This document shows, piece by piece, positions 17,688-25,919 of a stretch of DNA of 64,000 bases. Every line of letters begins with the position of its first letter. Within the stretch, counting starts at the first letter, position 1. This stretch comes from Haloarcula halophila. GTDB lineage: Archaea; Halobacteriota; Halobacteria; Halobacteriales; Haloarculaceae. The notes beneath the pieces are model-generated. The model was not told the origin of the DNA. It saw nothing but the letters and a program-made list of their open reading frames with translations, and did not search any database. The DNA lies in the NCBI RefSeq assembly GCF_029278565.1, contig NZ_CP119560.1:372001-436000 (forward strand). Reading direction: 5' to 3'. A program made the translations under genes and the position numbers.

Positions 17688-18590
17688 ATGAATCTCTCGG
17701 GAACAGTCGTTCCCATGGCGACGCCTACCCATGGGTCTCGGCGGTCGGTCGACGACGAAGCTCTCAGGCAGTTCACGCGAAAACTCGTCGACGGTGGCGT
17801 ACACGGACTCTTTCCGGGGAGCTCTATCGGCGAGTTTCCCAGCCTGACGACCGAACAGAACCGTCGGGTCGTCCGGATCGTGGTCGAGGAGACCGACGGC
17901 GAGGCCGCCGTGCTCGCGGGCTGTTGTGACACCAGCGTCGACGCGGTCCTTGACAACGTCGAGGCAGCGGACGCCGCGGGCGCCGACGCGGCCGTCGTCG
18001 TCTCCCCGTACTACCTCGGGACTACACAGCCCGGCCTCGAACGGTTCTTCACTGCCATCGCCGACGAATCGCCGCTCCCGCTGTTGTTGTACAACATCCC
18101 GCCGCTGACGGGTAACGAACTCGGTGTCGACCTGGTCACACGGCTCGCCGAGCACGACACCATCGCCGGCCTGAAAGACACGTCCGGCGATCTGACCTAT
18201 CACCACCGGATCGCAAGTGAGACCCCGGAGGACTTCCTGCTCTTCCAAGGGGCGACGCAGTTGGCGACGGCCTCGCTCGAACTCGGGGCCGACGGACTCA
18301 TCGCCGGCCCGGCGAACGTCTTTCCCGGCCCGCTGTCTACCCTCTACGAGGCCTACGCCGCCGACGATCTAGCGGAAGCCCGCCGGCTGATGCAGGCAAT
18401 CGTCACGCCGTTCGTCACCGCGACCAGCGACATGCCCACCGCCGCAGCGATCAAACACCTCTCGGGGGTAGACGGACTAGAGATCGGCGGTCCGCTCCCG
18501 CCGTTGCCGGAACTGACCGACGAGGAACGGGCGTCGCTGGCGGCGACCTACAGTCGGATCTCCGAACAGGTCGGCGAACCGACGGTCTGA
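17688..18590 (+). CDS. DapA/KDG-aldolase-family lyase, 300 aa
   Basis: (beta/alpha)8 class I aldolase family that includes DapA, NanA and KDG aldolase. The Schiff-base Lys is residue 163 in GLKDTSGD, the catalytic Tyr is residue 135 in LLLYNIPP, and the substrate-carboxylate loop is GSSIGE at 44-49 (where DapA has GTTGE). Length is normal. A DapA role is unlikely given the sugar-acid context. Cleavage of a 2-keto-3-deoxy sugar acid (KDG, 2-keto-3-deoxypentonate, or the sulfo analogue) to pyruvate plus an aldehyde is the best reading, with the aldehyde passed to the dehydrogenase at 12.6 kb. A dehydratase role, as in KDX dehydratases of this superfamily, is also possible. Confidence 0.82.
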   Translation: MNLSGTVVPMATPTHGSRRSVDDEALRQFTRKLVDGGVHGLFPGSSIGEFPSLTTEQNRRVVRIVVEETDGEAAVLAGCCDTSVDAVLDNVEAADAAGADAAVVVSPYYLGTTQPGLERFFTAIADESPLPLLLYNIPPLTGNELGVDLVTRLAEHDTIAGLKDTSGDLTYHHRIASETPEDFLLFQGATQLATASLELGADGLIAGPANVFPGPLSTLYEAYAADDLAEARRLMQAIVTPFVTATSDMPTAAAIKHLSGVDGLEIGGPLPPLPELTDEERASLAATYSRISEQVGEPTV

Positions 18591-18702
18591 GGACTGGCGG
18601 TCGTTTTGGTCGAAACACGACACTGGCGAGCCGGGGGCTTCTCGGAATTGCGACCGGAAAACGGCGTGATGCAGACTGGGGCGTCGGACTGCCGGAAGAG
18701 CC

Positions 18703-20091
18703 TTAGGCGTTGTTGACCTCGCTGTCGATCTCTTCCTGGGCGTCGTTGAGCGCCTCTTCGGGCTCTTTGCTCTGGACGAGCGCGGCGTTGCAGTTGGTGT
18801 AGACGATCTCAGAGAACGTCGAGTAGTTTGCGGTCGCCGGCCGTGCGCTGGTCTGATCGACGATCTGTGCGAACGTCTCAAGCTGAGAGGCCTGCTCGTA
18901 GTACTCGTCGCTGTACAGTTCCTCCCGGACCGGCAGGCGGCTGTGTTCCAGCGCCATCGTCTCCTGGGCCTCCATCGAGGCCATGTAGCTGGCGAACTGC
19001 TGTGCGGCCTCCTTGTTCTCGGACGCGGCGTTGATAAAGAGGTTCCACCCGCCCAGACAGGAGTTCTGGGCGTCGGGGTTGCCCTCCGCTTTCGGCATCG
19101 GCGCCACGTCGAAGTTCCCCTGGACGGCCGAGCCGTCCTCGTTCATCAACGCGACGGCGTAGGGCCAGTTGCGCATGAAGATAGTGTTGCCCTGCTGGAA
19201 CGTCTGCCGGTTCTGGTCCGTCGAGGAGGCCGGGATCGACTCCGGCGTGACCTCGTACTCGTGGATGAGGTCGACGGCGTGTTGCAGCGCCGCGATTCCC
19301 TCTTCGGTGTTGACCACGAGGTTCCCGCTGCCGTCACGGACACTGCCGCCCATGCCCCACAGCCAGTTGAGCCACATGATGGTCAGCCCCTCGTTGGAGC
19401 CACCCTGCCAGATGTAGCCGTTGAGGTCCTGATCGGACTGCTCTTTGATGTCCTGGGCCATGTTGACTAGCTCCATGTAGGTCTCGGGCGGCCCGTCGTA
19501 GCCGGCCTCCTCCAGAAGGTCAGTCCGGTAGTAGAGCGCGTTGGCGTCCGTGTGGATCGGCATCCCGTACATGGTGCCGTCGACGGTCACCGAGTCGATG
19601 GGCGTCTGGAGCATGTTGTCGGTGTGGCCCTCGGGATCGCTGACCTCCGCGGCCCAGCCGTTCCCGGCGAACTCCGCCGGCCAGATGACGTCCATGTTCC
19701 CCACGTCGAACGAGGACGACCCGGAGACGAACTGGTTGACGTAGTACTCGCGTGTCGAGGACGCGTCCGAGGGAGTCTGCTGAGACTCGACGGTGATACT
19801 GCTGTTGGCCTCCTCGAACATCGGGACCAGGTTCTCGGCGTCGTTGCTGAAATAGCCCGGATAGACGTAGGTCATCGACGTCGATCCGCCGCCGTCGCCG
19901 GAACCGCCATCACCGGAACCGCCGTCGCCCGAGCCACCGTCACCGGAGCCTCCATCGCCGGAGCCACCGTCACCGGACCCGCCGTCGCCGGAGCCGCCGT
20001 CCCCGCCACATCCGGCGAGCATCACGACACTGCCACCGGCTACCGTTTTGATAAGCTGCCGCCTACGCTTGTCAGAGACTTCGTCTGTCAT
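18703..20091 (-). CDS. Sugar ABC transporter substrate-binding lipoprotein, 462 aa
   Basis: Tat lipoprotein: RRRQLIKTVAGGS, then lipobox LAGC. A linker of seven GDGGS units follows, and then an extracellular solute-binding protein family 1 fold (TYVYPGYFSND; MPIHTDANALYYRTDLLEEAGY; WQGGSNEGLTIMWLNWLWG). The start at 20091 (protein MTDEVSDKRR) is preferred because a TATA-like box lies about 29 nt upstream; an ATG seven codons earlier would sit too near it. Partner permeases are at 23945-25799 and the ATPase at 32937-34064, so one CUT1-type importer is split over three units. The ligand is probably a sugar or oligosaccharide. Confidence 0.9.
   Translation of the reverse strand: MTDEVSDKRRRQLIKTVAGGSVVMLAGCGGDGGSGDGGSGDGGSGDGGSGDGGSGDGGSGDGGSGDGGGSTSMTYVYPGYFSNDAENLVPMFEEANSSITVESQQTPSDASSTREYYVNQFVSGSSSFDVGNMDVIWPAEFAGNGWAAEVSDPEGHTDNMLQTPIDSVTVDGTMYGMPIHTDANALYYRTDLLEEAGYDGPPETYMELVNMAQDIKEQSDQDLNGYIWQGGSNEGLTIMWLNWLWGMGGSVRDGSGNLVVNTEEGIAALQHAVDLIHEYEVTPESIPASSTDQNRQTFQQGNTIFMRNWPYAVALMNEDGSAVQGNFDVAPMPKAEGNPDAQNSCLGGWNLFINAASENKEAAQQFASYMASMEAQETMALEHSRLPVREELYSDEYYEQASQLETFAQIVDQTSARPATANYSTFSEIVYTNCNAALVQSKEPEEALNDAQEEIDSEVNNA
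19891..19995 (-). repeat. 15-nt tandem repeat coding the lipoprotein linker
   Basis: Seven 15-nt units, each coding GDGGS with mostly third-position differences, just after the lipid-anchored Cys of the binding protein. It makes a flexible tether whose length could change by slippage. Confidence 0.8.
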
Positions 20092-20115
20092 ACACACCCA
20101 CGTTCGGAACAACCC

Positions 20116-20124
20116 CTATTAATT
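20116..20124 (-). promoter_or_regulatory. TATA box for substrate-binding protein
   Basis: AATTAATAG on the minus strand, centred about 29 nt before the ATG at 20091. Confidence 0.5.
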
Positions 20125-20167
20125 GTTATTGTTTTTCATACTACAATTACGGGAAAAGAAAGGGGAC

Positions 20168-21172
20168 TCAAGCGCTCTCGGCGATCGTTCGGACCTCGTC
20201 CCAGAGGTCGTCCTCGATCTCGACGGTGGTGACCGTCCGGTCACGTTCGACGGAGCGCTGGCCCGGTAATCGGATCTCGTCGACGTGGGCCGCCTGCTCG
20301 CTCTCGGTCAGCCGCGTCAGGAACGTACTCGCCCGTTCGCTGAACTCCCGAGCGCCCAGCGCTTCTGGGTCGATCGCCAGGAACAGGTCCCCCTTCGTAC
20401 AGGGGTCTTCCGTGTGGTAGGTCCCGGTAACGTCGGTTCCCATCGCGGCGCCGACCAGGCCGCCGGCCAACACCTCGACGGCGATGGCGAGTCCGGAGCC
20501 TTTCGCGCCACCGAACGGGAGGATCGTTCCGTCCAGAGCGGCGGCCGGGTCGGTCGTCGGCTGGCCGTCGGCGTCGAGCGCGACGCCCTCGGGCAGTTCC
20601 TGGTCGGTCTCCTTGTAGTGGAGGACGGTCCCGCGGGCGATCCCCGACGTAGACATGTCGAGGTTGAACGCCGGATCGGTCGGCAGGCCGATGGCGATAG
20701 GGTTGGTCCCCAGCACCGGTTCGGCGCCGCCGTAGGGGGGCATCGCCGGCTCGGTGTTCGTGATACCGACGCCGACGTATCCTTCCTGGAGCAGTTGGTC
20801 GGTGTAGTAGCCCAACATTCCGAGGTGGTTCGAGTCGTGGACGCCGACCGCGCCGACGCCGAACTCGTCGGCTCGGTCCATCGCCTCCCCGGCTGCGGCG
20901 CTGGCGACGACCGGACCGAGCCGCGAGCCACCGCTGATCGTGGCCGCGCCGCCCCGGTCGGATACCACTTCGATGGTCCCGTCGGGATCGACGTTGCCGT
21001 GTTCGATGCCGCGGACGAACCGCGGCAGTCGGAGCAGGCCGTGTGAGTGTTTCCCGCGGGCGTCGGCGCTCACCAGCACCTCGGCCGTCTGCTCGGCGTC
21101 GGCGTCGGAGATCCCGTGCGCGCGGAAGGCGTCGGCGGCGACCGCGACCGCGCGCTGCCGGTCGATCTCCAT
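20168..21172 (-). CDS. comC: LDH2/ComC-family 2-hydroxyacid dehydrogenase, candidate (R)-sulfolactate dehydrogenase, 334 aa
   Basis: LDH2-superfamily NAD(P) enzyme: SHGLLRLPRF at 43-52, catalytic His116 in DSNHLG, TNTEPAMPPYGG at 138-149, LGTNPIAIG at 154-162, DGQPTTDPAAAL at 202-213 and PFGGAKGSGLAI at 219-230. The stretch PCTKGDLFLAIDPE at 257-270 closely matches methanogen ComC (L-sulfolactate dehydrogenase), which I recall from that family. Its ATG overlaps the stop of the upstream large subunit as TAATG. In bacterial sulfolactate degradation ComC interconverts sulfopyruvate and (R)-sulfolactate beside SuyAB. Alternatives within LDH2 are malate, ureidoglycolate or 2,3-diketogulonate dehydrogenase. 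Confidence 0.78.
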   Translation of the reverse strand: MEIDRQRAVAVAADAFRAHGISDADAEQTAEVLVSADARGKHSHGLLRLPRFVRGIEHGNVDPDGTIEVVSDRGGAATISGGSRLGPVVASAAAGEAMDRADEFGVGAVGVHDSNHLGMLGYYTDQLLQEGYVGVGITNTEPAMPPYGGAEPVLGTNPIAIGLPTDPAFNLDMSTSGIARGTVLHYKETDQELPEGVALDADGQPTTDPAAALDGTILPFGGAKGSGLAIAVEVLAGGLVGAAMGTDVTGTYHTEDPCTKGDLFLAIDPEALGAREFSERASTFLTRLTESEQAAHVDEIRLPGQRSVERDRTVTTVEIEDDLWDEVRTIAESA

Positions 21173-22338
21173 TATGTCGAGGGGCCGATGCGGTGGATGG
21201 CGAACTGGCTCTCGCCCATCGCCTCGCTGAGGGTCACTTTGCCGTTGACGATGTCAATGACCTCGTCCCACAGCTCGTCGGTCGCCCACTCGATGGTCTC
21301 GTCGCCGACGAGCGCCTCACTCACGTCGACGTCGGTCTGTTCGGGCACCCGTTCGGCGCTGTGTGGGTTGCCAGTGATCTTCAGGGTCGGCATGACGGCG
21401 TTCGAGAGGGTGTGACCCTGGCCGGTCGAGATGACCATGAAGTGGGCGCCGCCGGCACCGATGCCGGTGACAGACTCGGCCCCGTGGCCGGGCGTGTCCA
21501 TGATGTACATCCCGGACTGGTCAGGGATCTTCGCCCCGTAGTCGACGATGTCTTGGATCGGGCCGTCGCCGGATTTGACGAGCGCGCCGAGGGACTTCTC
21601 CTCGATGGTGGTGAGCCCGCCGTCCATGTTGTCCGGGGTCGGCTGGGCGCCACGAACGTCGTAGCCGGTGGCCTGGAGACGCTTGTCCCAGTTTCCGACG
21701 CGATCGAGGATCTCCTGGCGGACTTCGTCGTTGACTGCCCGCTCGGAGAGTTCGGTCTCGCCACCGAAGAACTCCGGCGTCTCGGCGAAGCAGCCACGAC
21801 CGCCGTGTTCGTCGATGAGCCGCCAGACCGCGCCCGCGGTTGCCTTGTGCTGGCAGAGGCCGCTGGTGGTGTCCGAGGTGGCGCAGTTGATCCCGAACGT
21901 GAGATTCGACATGTCCGCCGGGACCCGACGCTGGGCGCTCGCGTCCTGGACCATCTCTCGTGCGGCGTCGACGGTGGCGTCGAGCGCGTTCATCACACCC
22001 TTCTCCTCGTGGATGTTGATCGACGCGCTCGGCCGACCGGTCTCTGCGACGTCTCCGGCCAGTTCGTCGCCGTCGACGATCTCGCCAGCGTGGGCGACCA
22101 CGACTGCTCCGTACGTGTTGGGGTGAGTGGCGTACCCAAGCAGCGTCCGGTAAGTCTGGAACACGTCGGGCTTGGTCTGGCAGCGCCCGAGCGGGTGTGT
22201 GATCGGGACCGCGTCGTCGACGATATCCGCCGCGCGTTTGACCGTGTCGTTGGCGTAGGGCGCCGTCGACACGATGACTGTGTGGTTGCGGATGCCGATA
22301 CTACCGTCGTCTCGTTCGTAGCCTAGGAATTCGGACAT
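21172..22338 (-). CDS. suyB: UxaA/SuyB-family large subunit, candidate sulfolactate sulfo-lyase, 388 aa
   Basis: C-terminal-type subunit of the altronate dehydratase / sulfolactate sulfo-lyase family. It starts GYERDDGSIGIRNHTVIV, and has Cys152 with SDTTSG at 155-160, GGLTTIEEK at 240-248, MDTPG at 280-284, STGQGH at 304-309 and LKITGNP at 319-325. At 48-54 it has HPLGRCQ where I expect HG.GCG in altronate dehydratases; HP.GR.Q and TGQG...KL.GNP are what I recall of SuyB. Other stretches (MDTPG, ESVTG, AGGA) look altronate-like, so the call is not certain. The gene begins 2 bases after the small subunit and overlaps comC, forming a suyA-suyB-comC operon. Expected reaction: (R)-sulfolactate to pyruvate and sulfite; alternative: altronate to KDG. 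Confidence 0.68.
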   Translation of the reverse strand: MSEFLGYERDDGSIGIRNHTVIVSTAPYANDTVKRAADIVDDAVPITHPLGRCQTKPDVFQTYRTLLGYATHPNTYGAVVVAHAGEIVDGDELAGDVAETGRPSASINIHEEKGVMNALDATVDAAREMVQDASAQRRVPADMSNLTFGINCATSDTTSGLCQHKATAGAVWRLIDEHGGRGCFAETPEFFGGETELSERAVNDEVRQEILDRVGNWDKRLQATGYDVRGAQPTPDNMDGGLTTIEEKSLGALVKSGDGPIQDIVDYGAKIPDQSGMYIMDTPGHGAESVTGIGAGGAHFMVISTGQGHTLSNAVMPTLKITGNPHSAERVPEQTDVDVSEALVGDETIEWATDELWDEVIDIVNGKVTLSEAMGESQFAIHRIGPST

Positions 22339-22340
22339 GG

Positions 22341-22664
22341 TTACTCGCTGACCGCCTCGACTTCTTCGTCACCCGCGAGGTCACCGCGGCCGTAGTTCGA
22401 TTCGACGTTGTGGACGTGGACGAACGTCCCCGCCGGGATGTCCTCTGTTGCGTTGCCGATACTCTTGCCGTATTTCGTGATGGTCTCGCCGTCGGCGATG
22501 TCCTCGATCGCGAGCTTGTGCCCGAAGTTCACGTCGTCGAGCATCTCGATCGTTCGCTCCTGGTCACCGACTGCGACCGTGACTGTCTCCCCGGCCTCGA
22601 CGTCACGAAGCGCTGTCGCGACGTTATCCTCCGGTTCGACGACTTCTAGATATCTGTCGGCCAT
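22341..22664 (-). CDS. suyA: SAF-domain small subunit (UxaA-N/SuyA family), 107 aa
   Basis: A single SAF domain: NFGHKLAIEDI at 46-56, KYGKSIG at 64-70, and HVHNVES at 83-89 followed by GRGDL. It matches the N-terminal domain of altronate dehydratase and the separate small subunit SuyA of sulfolactate sulfo-lyase. It lies 2 bases upstream of the large subunit, so the two form one enzyme. The GRGDL tail is common in archaeal UxaA-type small subunits and does not discriminate the substrate. A TATA-like box lies about 31 nt upstream. Assigned SuyA only on operon context with comC and the exporter gene. Confidence 0.68.
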   Translation of the reverse strand: MADRYLEVVEPEDNVATALRDVEAGETVTVAVGDQERTIEMLDDVNFGHKLAIEDIADGETITKYGKSIGNATEDIPAGTFVHVHNVESNYGRGDLAGDEEVEAVSE

Positions 22665-22690
22665 ACACTTCGGTTGACGGACGCCCCAGT

Positions 22691-22699
22691 TGATAACGT
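22691..22699 (-). promoter_or_regulatory. Promoter of the suyA-suyB-comC operon
   Basis: ACGTTATCA on the minus strand about 31 nt before the ATG at 22664. It indicates that the operon starts after the exporter gene, though read-through from it is possible. Confidence 0.4.
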
Positions 22700-22721
22700 T
22701 TTCTCCTGGGCCCGTGGACCG

Positions 22722-23699
22722 TCACAGCACCAGCGTCACTGCGCCGAGTGCCAACAGGCTCACTGCCAGGAACTGCGCGAGCACGACCAGGATCGGCTTG
22801 GCTCCGGTCGCTTTGAGCTGGCGTGGGTTCAGTTCGAAGCCGAGGCCGACGAACGCGAGCGCGAACAGCCAGTCCCCGGCCGTCCCGATCGCTGCCTGTG
22901 TCCCGGCCTGGATGAGCCCGAGGTTGACGACGACCGCGACGAGCAGGAACCCGATCAGGAACTTCGGGAACCGGTACCAGATCTCCCTCGCGTCTGCCTG
23001 GTCGGTCCCGGTGGCGTAGTAGATCGCGTAGCCGACGGCCAGGACGCCGATGAAGGTGTTGCGAACCAGTTTGGTGATCGTCGCCCACTGGCCGGCCGTC
23101 TCCGAGACGGCGAAGCCAACCGCCGCCGCCGGACCGGTCGAGAAGAGGCTCAGTCCGGCCCAGATCCCGAAGGTACGATCCGGGAGGCCAAGCGCCGACC
23201 CGACGATCGGAAAGACGACTAACGTGATCGCGTCGAACAGCAACACCGTGCCCGCGGCGTAGCTGATCTCGGCCTCGTCGCCGTCGATACTCCCGGCAAC
23301 GGCCAGTACTGCCGAGACGCCACAGACGCTCGCACCGGCAGCGAGCAGCGATCGGGTCCGTGACTCGATCCCAACCCGTTTCCCGACGGTCTCGATGAAC
23401 AGGACACCGAGGACGACGACGCCCATCGCCAGTACGATCACCAGCGGCCCGGTCTCGACGAGTTGGCCGACGGTCAACTGCGCGCCCAGCAGGACGATCC
23501 CGGTCTCTAACATGAGTTTGTGACGATCGATCCCGGCCTCGGCCCACTCGGGCACGCCGACGGTGGCGGCGACTCCTGCACCGCTGGCGATGGCAACGAC
23601 TAACGGACTCAGCGGCGTGGCGTCACCCACGACTCGGGCGAGGGCAGCTAGCACCAACAGGACCACCAGTCCCGGTGCCAGTTCGCGGACCGAACTCAT
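22722..23699 (-). CDS. YeiH/UPF0324-family putative sulfate/sulfite exporter, 325 aa
   Basis: About ten hydrophobic helices. Family-like segments: LMLETGIVLLGAQLTVGQL (about 61-79), AAGASVCGVSAVLAVAG (about 119-135), a helix beginning TVLLFDAITLVVFPIVG, and KLVRNTFIGVLAV. These fit the YeiH / Cons_hypoth698 (PSE) family, which includes TauZ/SuyZ. Those are the putative sulfate exporters encoded with taurine and sulfolactate degradation genes in bacteria. It lies 57 bases upstream of the suyA-like gene on the same strand. Exporting the sulfite or sulfate released by a sulfo-lyase is therefore the natural role; the family is not biochemically well proven and other anions are possible. Confidence 0.8.
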   Translation of the reverse strand: MSSVRELAPGLVVLLVLAALARVVGDATPLSPLVVAIASGAGVAATVGVPEWAEAGIDRHKLMLETGIVLLGAQLTVGQLVETGPLVIVLAMGVVVLGVLFIETVGKRVGIESRTRSLLAAGASVCGVSAVLAVAGSIDGDEAEISYAAGTVLLFDAITLVVFPIVGSALGLPDRTFGIWAGLSLFSTGPAAAVGFAVSETAGQWATITKLVRNTFIGVLAVGYAIYYATGTDQADAREIWYRFPKFLIGFLLVAVVVNLGLIQAGTQAAIGTAGDWLFALAFVGLGFELNPRQLKATGAKPILVVLAQFLAVSLLALGAVTLVL

Positions 23700-23910
23700 C
23701 AGGGAGCCAGCGTCGTCGCGAGGACGATCGTGACTCCGAGCGCGGTCGCCTTCCAGCCCCGGTCTACGGCCAGGACTTTCCGACGACAGCGGGACACGAG
23801 TCTCTCGGTCCGAGTGCGCGAACGCTTCACGTCCATGTGGGTGAACCCGGAACCGCCTCCTATATAAAATTTCACTGTCGACGCCGGCTCCCGCGGGCGT
23901 GCCCCCGTAG

Positions 23911-23919
23911 TTTTATAAT
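23911..23919 (+). promoter_or_regulatory. TATA box for ABC permease operon
   Basis: TTTTATAAT centred about 30 nt before the ATG at 23945. It rules out an in-frame ATG at 23918 inside the box and longer starts. Confidence 0.6.
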
Positions 23920-23944
23920 GAAAGACGACTCACGTCGGGGACGA

Positions 23945-24937
23945 ATGGCAGACTCAGTCGAGAGCTCGTCGGGGTCCGGCTACGCCGAGGACCCACGGCG
24001 GCAGAACAGATTACAACGGTATCGTGACCTCCGGTTCTCCGAGGAGGAACTGGCGGTAATCCTGCTGACACCGGTCGTTTCGTTCCTGTTGGCGGTGTCG
24101 TTCTACCCCATCTTCGACACTATCGTCGGAAGTTTCTACCAGGGGTACGTCCTGGAGATGACCCCCAAAGAGTTCGTCGGCCTGGAGAACTACCGGAGCC
24201 TCTACGGGAGCGGCCCCCTGCTGGAGCAGTTCCTCAGCGGCGACGGGTTCTGGAACGCCCTGCGGGTCTCGCTCATCTACACCTTCGTGAGCGTCCCCAT
24301 CGAGACTGCGCTGGGACTGGGCCTGGCACTGCTGCTCAACCGTGACTTCCGTGGGAAGTACTTCGCTCAGGCCGCGATCCTCTTTCCCTGGGCCATCCCG
24401 ACGGTCATCAACGCCCGGATCTGGGCCTGGATGTTCAACGGCCAGTACGGCGTGGTCAACGATCTGTTGATCCGGATCGGCATCCTCCAGACCCCGTTCC
24501 CGTTCCTGGCGAAACCCGACACCGCGCTCCTCTCGATGCTGTTTATCACGATCTGGAAGACCAGTTCGTTCATGGCGCTGATCATGCTCGCCGGCCTCCA
24601 GTCGATCCCGGACACCCTCTACGAGGCTTCCAGGATGGACGGTGCCGGTCGGATCAGACAGTTCTGGGACATCACGCTGCCGCTGTTGAAGCCGACGCTG
24701 CTCGTGGCGCTGATCTTCCGGACCCTCCCGGCGTTCCAGGCCTTCGGTCTCCCGTACGGCCTGACCGGCGGCGGTCCGGCCTCCGCGACGACCACGCTCG
24801 TGCTGTTCGACCACCAAATCACCTTCAACCGCCTCAACTTCGGAGAGGGGGCTGCGACCGCGAGCATCATCACGCTGATCGCGCTCGGCATCGCGATGCT
24901 CTATGTCGGGACGCTGTACGAACCGGAGGTGCGGTGA
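23945..24937 (+). CDS. Sugar ABC transporter permease (MalF/UgpA type), 330 aa
   Basis: Six or so membrane helices: the first at about 42-62 (ILLTPVVSFLLAVSF), the rest from about 115. The cytoplasmic EAA loop is YEASRMDGAGRIRQFWDITLP. LTGGGPASATTTLVL is the usual MalF-type C-terminal motif. The start is fixed by the TATA box (protein begins MADSVESSSG). The second permease begins one base after the stop. With the lipoprotein at 18.7 kb and the ATPase at 32.9 kb it makes a CUT1 family importer. Substrate probably a sugar, di- or oligosaccharide; a sulfo-sugar is an untested possibility. Confidence 0.9.
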   Translation: MADSVESSSGSGYAEDPRRQNRLQRYRDLRFSEEELAVILLTPVVSFLLAVSFYPIFDTIVGSFYQGYVLEMTPKEFVGLENYRSLYGSGPLLEQFLSGDGFWNALRVSLIYTFVSVPIETALGLGLALLLNRDFRGKYFAQAAILFPWAIPTVINARIWAWMFNGQYGVVNDLLIRIGILQTPFPFLAKPDTALLSMLFITIWKTSSFMALIMLAGLQSIPDTLYEASRMDGAGRIRQFWDITLPLLKPTLLVALIFRTLPAFQAFGLPYGLTGGGPASATTTLVLFDHQITFNRLNFGEGAATASIITLIALGIAMLYVGTLYEPEVR

Positions 24938-24938
24938 G

Positions 24939-25799
24939 ATGAGCTACGATTCCAACCCCCTCGAGATCGACCGGTTCCAGTGGGTCGGGAAGAAGGTCGG
25001 TTTCTACGGGAGCATCTTCATCATCGCTCTGGTCTCGGTGTTCCCAGTGCTGTGGATGCTGATCACCTCGCTCAAACAGCCTGGGAACGTCGTCACGTTC
25101 CCCGTCGAATACATCCCGCGGAACCCGACGTTGACGAACTACCAGGCAGCTCTGGAGCAGGCCCCGTTCTTCCGCTATATGCTCAACAGCGCCATCGTCG
25201 CCTCCGGGACCGCTATCCTGGACGTGTTCCTGGGCGCGCTCGCGGGCTATGCTCTCTCGCGGCTCCGCTTCCGGTTCAAGCTCCCCGTCCTCCTGCTCAT
25301 CCTCGGAACTGCCATGTTGCCCTTCATCGCCCGGCTGATCCCGCTGTTCAGCCTGGCTCGCTCGTGGGGGCTGCTCAACGACTACCTGGGACTGATCATC
25401 CCCTACGCCGCCTTCCAGTTACCGTTCGCAGTCTGGATCTTCCAGGCGTACTTCAAGGAACTCCCCGATTCACTGGAGGAGGCAGGCCTGATGGACGGCC
25501 TCTCCCGGATCGGCGTCCTCTTCCGGATCATCCTCCCGGTCTCCGCGCCGGCGATGGCGACTGCGGCGATCATCGTCTTCATCTACGCGTGGAACGAGTT
25601 CCTGTTCGCGCTGACGTTCATGACTGAAGACCAGATGCGGACGATCACTGTCGGGATCGCACTGTACCAGGGTGAGTTCCAGTATCCCTGGGGAACTATC
25701 TCGGCCGCCGTGTTCATGTCCGTGATGCCGCTGATCCTCTTCATGTTGTTCTTCCAGCGGAAAGTCGTCGAGGGGCTGACCGCGACCGGCAAGGCCTGA
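24939..25799 (+). CDS. Sugar ABC transporter permease (MalG/UgpE type), 286 aa
   Basis: Six helices, with TM1 about 22-42 (IFIIALVSVFPVLWMLITSL). The EAA loop LEEAGLMDGLSRIGVLFRIILP is near residues 180-200, and the C-terminus has VVEGLTATGKA, both characteristic of MalG-type permeases. The ATG lies one base after the upstream permease stop. An in-frame ATG 36 bases earlier would overlap the first permease and is not needed. Forms the channel dimer with the preceding gene product. Confidence 0.9.
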   Translation: MSYDSNPLEIDRFQWVGKKVGFYGSIFIIALVSVFPVLWMLITSLKQPGNVVTFPVEYIPRNPTLTNYQAALEQAPFFRYMLNSAIVASGTAILDVFLGALAGYALSRLRFRFKLPVLLLILGTAMLPFIARLIPLFSLARSWGLLNDYLGLIIPYAAFQLPFAVWIFQAYFKELPDSLEEAGLMDGLSRIGVLFRIILPVSAPAMATAAIIVFIYAWNEFLFALTFMTEDQMRTITVGIALYQGEFQYPWGTISAAVFMSVMPLILFMLFFQRKVVEGLTATGKA

Positions 25800-25814
25800 A
25801 CGGCCCAGTTTTCC

Positions 25815-25851
25815 CGTCCGCTTCCGCGTTCGCTCTGCTCGCCAGCGGACG
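25815..25851. terminator. Hairpin between convergent genes
   Basis: CGTCCGCT (25815-25822) pairs with AGCGGACG (25844-25851) across a 21-base loop. It lies in the 120-base gap between the convergent permease and 2-hydroxyacid dehydrogenase genes. No strong T-tract follows, so terminator function is only suggested by position. Confidence 0.35.
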
Positions 25852-25919
25852 CGTTCCGGACCGCGCTCCGGGTCACCGCTTGCTGTCCGACGAGCGACCC
25901 GTGAAAATCAGCGGCGGCG

